Below, in pieces: positions 17,180-24,835 of a stretch of 64,000 nt of DNA. Below the pieces are notes generated by a model. The model was given only the letters and a program-made list of their open reading frames with translations, did no database searches and had not been told where the DNA came from. Made by a program: the position numbers and the translations under genes. The stretch's first letter is position 1, and each line of letters opens with the position of its first letter. Source of the stretch: a bacterium (GTDB taxonomy: Bacteria; Electryoneota; RPQS01; DYHQ01); NCBI GenBank assembly GCA_030622545.1, contig JAUXGA010000002.1, positions 1 through 64,000 of the forward strand. Direction: 5' to 3'.

Positions 17180-17422
17180 ATGACCGATTCCACGTCCCCT
17201 TTTTCCGGTAAAGAAAAAGCCCCCAAAAATTTCGAAGATGCGCTGCAGGAATTAGAAGAACTCGTAGCGAACCTCGAAAGCGGCGATGTTCCGTTGGAGG
17301 ATTCTCTGAAAGCTTTTGAACGGGGGCAGAAGCTTTTACGTTTTTGCGAAACGAAACTGACGAAAGCCGAACAGGTGCTGAAAAAATTATCGCAGAGTGG
17401 AGATAAGGCGGCGCCTACGTAG
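17180..17422 (+). CDS. xseB: Exodeoxyribonuclease VII small subunit
   Basis: An 80-residue small subunit that binds the XseA helical region. The signature FEDALQELEELVANLESGDV is followed by PLEDSLKAFERGQKLLRFCE. The ATG is immediately after the xseA TAA. The expected next gene in many genomes is an isoprenoid gene or nadK; here a nuclease gene intervenes. Confidence 0.95.
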   Translation: MTDSTSPFSGKEKAPKNFEDALQELEELVANLESGDVPLEDSLKAFERGQKLLRFCETKLTKAEQVLKKLSQSGDKAAPT

Positions 17423-17552
17423 CGGCGAATTTTCAGTCAGACCGGGGACGTGTGGGTATGGGAACTTTGAGCCCCGCCGGCAGCCCGCCTTCCGGTTTGT
17501 CGGTCGGGATTTTTTAATTTTAGGGGGTCGGGATGATTCGACAAAAAGAATT

Positions 17553-18734
17553 ATGAATGACATAGAAGCATTAGAAAAGCTTGTTCTTGATGACGATTTC
17601 CAAGAGCTGTCGCGCATTCTTAAATCACGACCGCCGAACATCTTCAGAATTCTTGGGATTGAGTACGATGAAGTGCGATGGTCTGCTTTTCTTGCATGGC
17701 TTTTGGACCCGAATGAAGACCATGGCTTGGGAGATAAGTTTCTGCGGGCTTTTTTGGTAGATATATTGAAAGATGCTCGTGACGAAAAACTTCGAGCTAT
17801 TGATATTTATTTGAAGAAACTGTCAGATGTCGAAGTCAGAGTAGAAGAGGATTTTGGAGAGTACGGGAGAGGGGATATTACGATTCGGTGTCACGAAGAC
17901 AATCTGCTTTGTATCATAGAGAACAAAGTTTGGAGTGCGGAGGGAGAAGATCAGACAGAACGGTACTTTAATGCTGGCGAGGAAATTAAAGTCGATGAAG
18001 GATTTGAGAAGGTTGTTTGCATTTTCCTTACACTCGATGGTACACTCCCCAAGAAAGAAGAATTTATTCCATATAGTTACCGTCAATTAGTCGAAGTATT
18101 GGATAGTACCATTGCTCTGGGTGAGTGGATTCCGAATCAAGCATTGGGATTAATCAAGCAATTTCATCAGAATGTTCGAGAGGTAATCGGAATGCAGGAT
18201 TCAGACGAAGTTAAAGAACTATGCAGAAAAGTTATATCGAAGCATATGCCTGCGATAGAAAAGTTGTATCAATACTGGCCTGATCGCAAAAGATTTTTTG
18301 CTGATTTAGCTAATGCAATCGATGAGAAAGAAGAGATTTTTAATGTGTACATCGGATCATCTTGGATGTTTCTATCTCCTAAAGGCTGGATACGGAATAC
18401 AAAGAATAATTCAGACCTATACTACTTAATTCTTGATTATGGTAAGAATATCATTTTTGTACTTGAGTATGCTACAGGGCGAGAAAATATTGAAATACCT
18501 GAGCCTTTGAAAAACTGTGTCAATAAATTGCTGGAAAAGCAAGAAGGTCATTTCCGAGCTAAGCCACATCCTAATTTGGATTATAAATTGGCAGAAGAGT
18601 GGACGAAGATTCCTGTTCCCACCAATTATACTAATTGGGAGCATAAAATAGAAGAAATTACTAAACGGTTTCTTGATTTTCTTGAGAGATTTCCAATAGC
18701 GACGCTTGAAGAAGTGCCCGGAGTAAAGGGGTAA
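17553..18734 (+). CDS. PD-(D/E)XK nuclease family protein
   Basis: A 393-residue protein of the PD-(D/E)XK superfamily (PDDEXK_4 type). The core reads GRGDITIRCH (Asp108), then LLCIIENKVW (Glu123-x-Lys125), with Gln134 and Tyr138 in DQTERY, the usual D...ExK...QxxxY order. An alpha-helical N-terminus contains RWSAFLAWLLDP. The gene is clearly AT-richer than xseAB and nadK and is inserted between them. 130 bases separate it from xseB, including a G+C-rich stretch ending in a T run (about 17495-17517). Relatives include solitary nucleases near defence genes, but its role here is unproven. ATG at 17553 is chosen as the first start after the non-coding leader. Confidence 0.8.
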   Translation: MNDIEALEKLVLDDDFQELSRILKSRPPNIFRILGIEYDEVRWSAFLAWLLDPNEDHGLGDKFLRAFLVDILKDARDEKLRAIDIYLKKLSDVEVRVEEDFGEYGRGDITIRCHEDNLLCIIENKVWSAEGEDQTERYFNAGEEIKVDEGFEKVVCIFLTLDGTLPKKEEFIPYSYRQLVEVLDSTIALGEWIPNQALGLIKQFHQNVREVIGMQDSDEVKELCRKVISKHMPAIEKLYQYWPDRKRFFADLANAIDEKEEIFNVYIGSSWMFLSPKGWIRNTKNNSDLYYLILDYGKNIIFVLEYATGRENIEIPEPLKNCVNKLLEKQEGHFRAKPHPNLDYKLAEEWTKIPVPTNYTNWEHKIEEITKRFLDFLERFPIATLEEVPGVKG

Positions 18735-18736
18735 CA

Positions 18737-19591
18737 ATGAACATTGGCATTGTGGGGAATTTGGATAAGCCGCATTTCCATGAAGTGCTGCCGCCGTTTT
18801 TGGATGAAGTGCGCAAGCGGGGAGCGTCGGCGATTCTGGATCCGGAAGCGGCGCGTGTGCTGGGCATAAAAGATCTAATCGATATTCTTCCGCTCGATGA
18901 AATTCCCAAAGCTGCTGATATTGTGCTGTCATTCGGCGGCGACGGCACGCTGCTCTCTACGGCGCGGCTTGTCGGTCCGCATGAGAAACCGATTTTAGGA
19001 ATCAATCTCGGCGGGCTGGGGTATTTGACCGAAGTGCCCTATGATAATCTGATTGAACGCATTGACGATATTTTGGAGCGCCGCTATGAAATTCAGCAGC
19101 GAATGATGTTGTGCGCTCAGATGGAAGGCGATGAGGGATTCCCGCATGTCGCGCTGAATGATTTCGTGCTGGAACGTAGCGGCACACCGCGCATGACCCA
19201 TTTGGAGACAACGATTGACGGCAAACCGCTGACAACTTACAGAGCGGATGGTTTAATCGTTGCGACGCCGACAGGTTCGACGGGGTACAATCTTTCGGCG
19301 AGCGGCCCGATTCTCGAACCGACGATGAAGGGAATTATTGTCACACCGATTTGTCCGCACTCGCTGTCGATGCGTCCGCTGGTGATTGGCGCTGACCGCA
19401 CGGTGGAAATTCGACCGACGGCGGATTCGGCTCAGGTTCGCGTCGTGGCTGACGGACAGCGGAGTGTGCTGTTGGAAACCGGGAAAGCGGTTCGTGTTCG
19501 ACGCGCGCCGTTCGTGTGCCGGTTAGCGGTTTTTGCGGGGAGAGTTTTTTATAATACGCTGTCGCAGAAACTGAGGTGGGGGCAGCGGTAA
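18737..19591 (+). CDS. nadK: NAD kinase
   Basis: A 284-residue ATP/polyphosphate-NAD kinase that makes NADP. It shows the GGDG motif (67-70, in LSFGGDGTLLSTAR), INLGGLGYLTEV, the NE/D-type LNDFVLERSG, and TPTGSTGYNLSASGP. The family length is normal. It starts three bases after the nuclease gene. A family B palindrome follows before ftsY. Confidence 0.96.
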   Translation: MNIGIVGNLDKPHFHEVLPPFLDEVRKRGASAILDPEAARVLGIKDLIDILPLDEIPKAADIVLSFGGDGTLLSTARLVGPHEKPILGINLGGLGYLTEVPYDNLIERIDDILERRYEIQQRMMLCAQMEGDEGFPHVALNDFVLERSGTPRMTHLETTIDGKPLTTYRADGLIVATPTGSTGYNLSASGPILEPTMKGIIVTPICPHSLSMRPLVIGADRTVEIRPTADSAQVRVVADGQRSVLLETGKAVRVRRAPFVCRLAVFAGRVFYNTLSQKLRWGQR

Positions 19592-19597
19592 CATCGT

Positions 19598-19625
19598 GGG
19601 TCGGCTGCAAGCAGCCAACACCGCG
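19598..19625 (+). repeat. Palindromic repeat family B
   Basis: GGGTCGGCTGCAAGCAGCC followed by AACACCGCG. The stem is GGCTGC-AA-GCAGCC. Close copies are at 43914 and 50010, and reverse copies at 7585 and 9345. Confidence 0.7.
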
Positions 19626-19647
19626 GTACATTGAAACTGGGAATGAC

Positions 19648-20583
19648 ATGGGAATTTTTAGCAGAATAAAAAAGGGTTTTTCGAAGACACGGGAAGCGCT
19701 GTCGGAAAAGATGGGCGCTGTGTTCAAGCCCGGGCGAAAGATTGATGATGAGCTTTTAGCGGAACTCGAAGAAGTGCTGCTCAGCAGTGATGTCGGGTGG
19801 GAAACGACGGACGAATTGTTGTCGCGTTTGAAAGATGCGGCGAAAGAAGATCGCGGCAAGACCGAGCCGGAAGAGCTGATGCGGCAAGTCATCGCAAGTC
19901 TGCTCGGGGAAGCGGAAGCGGCGACGGAACCTGCAGACAACAACGAAAAACCGCGAGTGATTCTTGTCGTAGGTGTCAACGGCACAGGCAAAACGACGAC
20001 CATCGGGAAGCTGGCGCACTATTACCGGCAGCAGAATAAAAACGTGATGCTGGTTGCCGGTGATACATTTCGCGCGGCGGCGATTGAACAGCTCAAAATC
20101 TGGGCGGAGCGCACTGGTTGCCAGATGGTTTCCAGTATGCACGGCGCGGATGCAGCAGCGGTGGTGTACGACGGTTTCGAATCAGCGATTAATCGAGGGA
20201 TGGATTATCTTATCGCCGACACTGCCGGGCGATTGCACACGAAGAGCAATCTGATGAAGGAGCTCGAAAAAGTCGCGCGCGTCCTGAAAAAGAAACGCGA
20301 AACCGCACCGCATGAAGTGCTGCTTGTGCTGGACGCGACGACCGGCCAGAATGGTCTCGTTCAGGCGAAGGAATTCACGCGGGCGATTCCGATTACCGGA
20401 TTGGTTTTAACAAAAATAGATGGCACGGCGAAGGGCGGGATTTTGCTCTCGATTTCACGCACATTGAATGTGCCGGTGAAATTCGTGGGTTTCGGAGAAG
20501 GGCTGGATGACTTGGCCGTTTTCGACGCCGATACTTTCGCTGCCGGTCTCCTCGGAGATAAAGAAACACTGGAGTCCTCATGA
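19648..20583 (+). CDS. ftsY: Signal recognition particle receptor FtsY
   Basis: A 311-residue SRP-receptor GTPase that docks ribosome-SRP complexes at the inner membrane. A short N-terminal part and the N domain precede the G domain, with GVNGTGKTT (109-117), [25 protein letters not shown], and [11 protein letters not shown] (the TKID guanine-specificity motif). It ends with [15 protein letters not shown]. The acidic A domain is nearly absent. The ATG at 19648 is chosen to give the typical [10 protein letters not shown] start; upstream lies only the repeat. Confidence 0.96.
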   Translation: MGIFSRIKKGFSKTREALSEKMGAVFKPGRKIDDELLAELEEVLLSSDVGWETTDELLSRLKDAAKEDRGKTEPEELMRQVIASLLGEAEAATEPADNNEKPRVILVVGVNGTGKTTTIGKLAHYYRQQNKNVMLVAGDTFRAAAIEQLKIWAERTGCQMVSSMHGADAAAVVYDGFESAINRGMDYLIADTAGRLHTKSNLMKELEKVARVLKKKRETAPHEVLLVLDATTGQNGLVQAKEFTRAIPITGLVLTKIDGTAKGGILLSISRTLNVPVKFVGFGEGLDDLAVFDADTFAAGLLGDKETLESS

Positions 20584-21044
20584 TGACGACACTCGAAGGC
20601 CAGCTTCAAGCTGGCAAGTACAAATTTGCGATTGTTTGCAGTCGCTTCAATGATTTAGTGACGAACCGCCTTTTGGAAGGCGCGCTCGATTGCCTGAAAC
20701 GTCACGGCGCGAAAGAACAGAATCTTCAAATCGTCTGGGTGCCGGGCGCGTTTGAAATCCCGATGGTGGCGCGCAAAGTCGCGGCATCGAAAAAGTTTTC
20801 GGCGGTGATTTGTTTGGGCGCAGTGGTGCGCGGTGCAACGCCGCACTTTGAATACATCGCCGCGGAAGTCACAAAAGGCATCGCGCAGGCGGCGCTGGCA
20901 ACGGACATGCCGGTCATTTACGGTATCATCACCGCTGACACGCAGGAGCAGGCACTCGAACGCGCAGGTTCCAAGAGCGGTAACCGAGGTTTCCTCGCGG
21001 CGATGAACGCGATTGAGATGGCGGATCTTGCTGGGCAGTTGTAG
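20580..21044 (+). CDS. ribH: 6,7-dimethyl-8-ribityllumazine synthase
   Basis: A 154-residue lumazine synthase, the penultimate enzyme of riboflavin synthesis. [52 protein letters not shown] and [14 protein letters not shown] are all conserved. The catalytic His is in PHFEY. The ATG overlaps the ftsY stop. No other riboflavin genes are nearby, and the gap is too short for an FMN riboswitch. Confidence 0.96.
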   Translation: MMTTLEGQLQAGKYKFAIVCSRFNDLVTNRLLEGALDCLKRHGAKEQNLQIVWVPGAFEIPMVARKVAASKKFSAVICLGAVVRGATPHFEYIAAEVTKGIAQAALATDMPVIYGIITADTQEQALERAGSKSGNRGFLAAMNAIEMADLAGQL

Positions 21045-22232
21045 GTGCCGCAGATAAAAAATGAGGAGGATAAAGCTACTCGAAAGCTCTATCGAGATCC
21101 GAACCTGCTCGTCATTAACAGCATAACACTCATCGCGGTGATGGGTGTGGCGAGTATCGCGCCGGTTTTTCCGAAGCTCACACAGGAACTGAACATTACC
21201 CCGAAAGCCATCGGCTGGCTGATAAGTATTTTTACGATTCCCGGAGTGGTGCTGACGCCGGTGTTGGGGATATTAGCGGATCACGTCGGTCGAAAGCGAG
21301 TTTTAATTCCATCTCTTTTGCTCTTTGCCATAGCCGGAGGCGCATGCGCACTGGCGCAGAATTTCGAGCAGCTCTTAGTGCTGCGATTTTTTCAGGGCGT
21401 CGGCGCTTCGGCGCTGGGCTCGTTGAACGTTACTCTCATCGGTGATTTGTATGCCGGTCAAGAGCGTGCCGCGGCGATGGGATACAATTCAAGCGTTCTC
21501 TCTGTGGGAACGGCGAGTTATCCTGCGATTGGCGGTGCGCTGGCGATGCTTGGATGGCATTTCCCTTTTTTATTGCCGTTGCTCGCGTTGCCCGTCGGTG
21601 GGTTTGTGCTCTTCACATTGAAGGATCCGGAACTGGAAGACGCGCCGCCGATGCGAGAATATCTGCGGGGCGTCTGGCAGGATATCAAAAGACCTCAAGT
21701 CATCGCGCTGTTTTCAGTCAGCGTCGTGACGTTTGTGATTCTTTACGGGCCGTTTCTTACATACTTCCCGATGCTGCTCGGCGGACATTTCGGTGCATCG
21801 ACACTTGTCATCGGGATGATGATGTCGGTGTCGTCGCTCAGCTCTGCGGCATGTTCATCGCAATTGAGAAGGCTCGTGAAAATCGCGTCCGAAAAGAATC
21901 TCATGAAGATAGCGTTCATTCTCTATGCGGTGACGCTGGTGCTGATTTCACTCACAGGAAACATCTGGCTCTTTCTGATTCCCTGCGTGCTTTTCGGAAT
22001 TGCGCAAGGATTGAATCTGCCCAGTTTGATGACGCTTCTGACGGGGATGGCGCCTACGAAGCACCGGGCGGCGTTTATGTCGATTAACGGCATGGTGCTG
22101 CGGTTGGGGCAATCATTAGGGCCGCTTGTCGCGGGAATCGCGTTTAGCATTTGGGGATTCGGCGGAGCCTTTTACGCGGGGGCGGGTTTGGCGATAGCCA
22201 TGCTTGTTGTGTTGGTTGTTGCGGTTAAGTGA
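21045..22232 (+). CDS. Major facilitator superfamily transporter
   Basis: A 395-residue membrane transporter with about 12 hydrophobic segments. The loop 2-3 motif is GILADHVGRKRVLIPS (the MFS G-x-x-x-D-x-x-G-R-K/R signature). The TM4-5 region is LRFFQGVGASALGSLNVTLIGD. GTG start directly after the ribH stop. It may be a drug-efflux or metabolite exporter; substrate specificity cannot be read from sequence. Confidence 0.9.
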   Translation: MPQIKNEEDKATRKLYRDPNLLVINSITLIAVMGVASIAPVFPKLTQELNITPKAIGWLISIFTIPGVVLTPVLGILADHVGRKRVLIPSLLLFAIAGGACALAQNFEQLLVLRFFQGVGASALGSLNVTLIGDLYAGQERAAAMGYNSSVLSVGTASYPAIGGALAMLGWHFPFLLPLLALPVGGFVLFTLKDPELEDAPPMREYLRGVWQDIKRPQVIALFSVSVVTFVILYGPFLTYFPMLLGGHFGASTLVIGMMMSVSSLSSAACSSQLRRLVKIASEKNLMKIAFILYAVTLVLISLTGNIWLFLIPCVLFGIAQGLNLPSLMTLLTGMAPTKHRAAFMSINGMVLRLGQSLGPLVAGIAFSIWGFGGAFYAGAGLAIAMLVVLVVAVK

Positions 22233-22246
22233 TAGAGAAGGATGGC

Positions 22247-23002
22247 ATGAAGCCGCTGGATTTGGATCATCTCTATTTCGATGGTCGGCATTACGACTTG
22301 CAGAACGGCGATTACGAAGATGATATTCCGTTCTATGTGAAAATGGCGGAGACGTATGGCGGGCCGGTTTTGGAACTCGCATGCGGCACGGGACGGATTG
22401 CGATTCCGCTAGCGAAAAAAGGATTTCAGGTCGTCGGTCTCGATGCCATGCCGTCCATGCTCGAGCAGGCGAAGAAAAAGTCAAAGGGACTCGACATCGA
22501 ATGGATTCACGGAGATGCTCGCGATTTTGAACTGCACAAAAAATTCGGCGTGATTCTTTTTCCGTTCAATTCACTCGCGCATCTTTATGACTTGGAGAGT
22601 ATCTCCGGTTGTTTTGCGTGCGTGCGAAAACATTTGATAGACGACGGCAGATTTATTATTGATATGTTTAATCCGTGTTTGGATTGCTTAATGCGAGATC
22701 CCTTAGCGTGTTTTCCTGTGGCGGAATACACGGATCCGGATAGGAAAGGGCGAGTCGTGGTGATGGAAAGCAACGCTTACGACCGCGCCACTCAGATCAA
22801 TCATATCAAATGGTTCTATCGGATCGAAAATCAGCCCGAAGAACATATCGAAGATTTGAACATGCGGATTTTCTTTCCGCAGGAGTTAGATGTGCTGCTG
22901 AAATTTCACGGATTCGAGATAGACAAAAAATTCGGGGATTTTAACGAAACGCCGTTTGATTCGGATTCGGAGAAACAGGTGGTGGTTTGCCGGAAGCGTT
23001 GA
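22247..23002 (+). CDS. Class I SAM-dependent methyltransferase
   Basis: A 251-residue Rossmann methyltransferase. Motif I is VLELACGTGRIAIPLA, followed by VVGLDAMPSMLEQA, the acidic ribose-binding end. DARDF, and IIDMFNP as motif IV, follow. Substrate is unknown. ATG at 22247 with AAGGA upstream is preferred over a GTG at 22229 that would overlap the transporter stop. Confidence 0.85.
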   Translation: MKPLDLDHLYFDGRHYDLQNGDYEDDIPFYVKMAETYGGPVLELACGTGRIAIPLAKKGFQVVGLDAMPSMLEQAKKKSKGLDIEWIHGDARDFELHKKFGVILFPFNSLAHLYDLESISGCFACVRKHLIDDGRFIIDMFNPCLDCLMRDPLACFPVAEYTDPDRKGRVVVMESNAYDRATQINHIKWFYRIENQPEEHIEDLNMRIFFPQELDVLLKFHGFEIDKKFGDFNETPFDSDSEKQVVVCRKR

Positions 23003-23081
23003 TGGAAGTATTTCGTGCGAACTAGCAAGATTTGTTGTGGAGGAGAAGAGACAGGTAAATAGCCATAGATAGGAGTCCATA

Positions 23082-23291
23082 ATGAAAGTATCTATCAAGA
23101 AATTTGACGTCCAAATGGAAGTCAAAAACAAAGGCATTGAATTGGAGATTGCTGACACTAATGGAAAGCAGCAGGGTGACCTTATCATAACGAAAACGAA
23201 AGTTATTTGGTGCAAAGGTCGTACTTCATCTGAGAAAGGCATCGCCATTAAGTGGGACGATTTCATTACAATGATGGAATCTAACAAGTAG
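23082..23291 (+). CDS. Small conserved-looking hypothetical protein
   Basis: A 69-residue protein: MKVSIKKFDVQMEVKNKG at the start, then LIITKTKVIWCKGRT and IKWDDFITMM. It has alternating strands and a C-terminal helix, which look like a folded domain rather than random coding. AGGAG precedes the ATG. I recall similar short ORFs annotated as hypothetical in other bacteria but cannot assign a function. AT-rich, at the left edge of the accessory patch 23003-24835. Confidence 0.65.
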   Translation: MKVSIKKFDVQMEVKNKGIELEIADTNGKQQGDLIITKTKVIWCKGRTSSEKGIAIKWDDFITMMESNK

Positions 23292-23321
23292 TTTCCTGCT
23301 CGAAAGCAGAAGCTATAATCA

Positions 23322-23726
23322 TTGCTCGACGGTCAGCAGACCGCTGACGGCGGCTATATCCTTGGGGGGTATACTTTGTCCTACGGGGCGGGCTGTAATG
23401 ATTTCTGGCTGGTGAAGACGGGGCCGGGACTTTCAGCGGAATCGTCAGAAAATCTCTTGCCGAGCGAGTATGTGCTTTACCAGAATTTTCCGAATCCCTT
23501 TAATCCGGTGATGGAAATTGTGTATGAAATGCCGAAAACGGGAGATGTTTCACTGCGCGTGTTCGATATTCTTGGGCGCGAAGTAGCGACGCTTGCTCGA
23601 GGGCATGTCGGAGCGGGATCGCATCGAGTCATGGTTGATGGGAGTTATCTTCCGTCGGGAATTTATTTTTATCGGCTTCAAGCAGGAGATTTCACGGCGG
23701 CGAAGAAGATGGTGTTGTTGAAGTAA
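23322..23726 (+). pseudogene. 3' remnant of a repeat protein with a C-terminal sorting domain
   Basis: A 134-codon open frame starting at TTG. It begins with one half-unit of the repeat QQTADGGYILGGYT / GAGCNDFWLVKTG and continues into a complete C-terminal domain (NFPNPFNP ... GSYLPSGIYFYRLQAG ... MVLLK). The same repeat and domain occur full length at 35107-36567. It lacks a signal peptide and the N-terminal repeats, so it is probably a 5'-truncated relic left by recombination. Confidence 0.75.
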
Positions 23727-23746
23727 ATAGACCAAAGGAATATTTC

Positions 23747-24727
23747 GTGCAAATTTATGTATCAACTTTTGTTGGCTTTTTTGTATCAGTAGCACTTTTT
23801 TGGTTGACCTATAGGCAAACTGCAGGTGCACGAAAGGAACGTGTTAAAAGTGCAAACACTGATCTTGAAAAGATATTGCTTCGAAGAATTGTATTAGAAT
23901 CTTACCAACCGACTCTTAGAGATTTGTCTTTCATAATTAACGGGAAAGCACGTGATTTTCGTGTTAAATCACGTGATCTTCTTTCTGAAAGTCAATTATT
24001 AGAAACTCTTGTCACAAGAATTAGTGAAAGCGATTTTATCGATGCCTCACGACGCCAAGAAATCCTCGACCGCCTTTCACCGATTCTGATAAGTGCTGAA
24101 GATGCACCGATTGATGAGAGTCGTTTGACAGAATTGCCATCCAAGAAACAGAAAAGAATTCGACTGCTAGTCACTTTATCCGCGGGGATATTTGCTTCAA
24201 TATTGGGTACATTTACAGCACTAATTACTTTGCCTAAAAAGGAACTCGCATTAGATATAAAAGATTCTTCCTTTATTCCGGTGATGATTGCGTTTATTGC
24301 AAGTATGGCAGCGATTATTCTCATGATTATCATAAATCGTTTAAGAGAATCACAAGAGGAAGATAGTGAAACGAATTCACTTCAGTTGGAAATTGATTTT
24401 GAGCAGACTATCCAGCGATTTGTGAGAAAGCACGCAAGAAATATCATTTATGTTCATCCAAAAGTTAATTTTGATTTTATTGCACTATTTGGAGATAGAA
24501 AGATTTTGATTGAGGTTAAGACTTGGGCGCGGCCAGTTCCATCATCCGTTATTTTCCCTATTGTGTCTCGTCTAAACCAAGCGATAAAAGATGAAAATGC
24601 TTCCGAAGCAATAGTTGTGACGAGAGCAGACATGAAAGCCCCCTCAGAATTACTAAAAGATACTCAAGTGCATATTATGTCACTTCGTGAATTTAGGAAT
24701 TATATTGTCCACAAATTCACCAAATGA
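23747..24727 (+). CDS. Membrane-anchored protein with a PD-(D/E)XK-like nuclease domain
   Basis: A 326-residue protein with hydrophobic segments at about 5-21, 140-161 and 176-198. After them a C-terminal domain carries VNFDFIALFGDRKILIEVKTW: Asp243, Glu256-x-Lys258, the D...ExK core of restriction-like nucleases (Mrr/VRR-type). The first soluble part (30-135) is helical and charged. GTG start with AAGGA upstream. Strongly AT-rich compared with the neighbouring methyltransferase and propeller genes. Function is unknown; anchored nucleases of this type could act in defence, but this is inference. Confidence 0.7.
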   Translation: MQIYVSTFVGFFVSVALFWLTYRQTAGARKERVKSANTDLEKILLRRIVLESYQPTLRDLSFIINGKARDFRVKSRDLLSESQLLETLVTRISESDFIDASRRQEILDRLSPILISAEDAPIDESRLTELPSKKQKRIRLLVTLSAGIFASILGTFTALITLPKKELALDIKDSSFIPVMIAFIASMAAIILMIIINRLRESQEEDSETNSLQLEIDFEQTIQRFVRKHARNIIYVHPKVNFDFIALFGDRKILIEVKTWARPVPSSVIFPIVSRLNQAIKDENASEAIVVTRADMKAPSELLKDTQVHIMSLREFRNYIVHKFTK

Positions 24728-24835
24728 AATAACTATTGTTGACTAGAATCGGCCTATATTTCCCGCAAGTTTGGGGAAAAGAAAACAAAACATGGGATGG
24801 AGAAAGTGGTCACAGAGAAAAACAGCAGGCATACC

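Noticed and set aside
20580-20600. FMN riboswitch before ribH
   Set aside because: ribH overlaps the ftsY stop, leaving no leader for a riboswitch.
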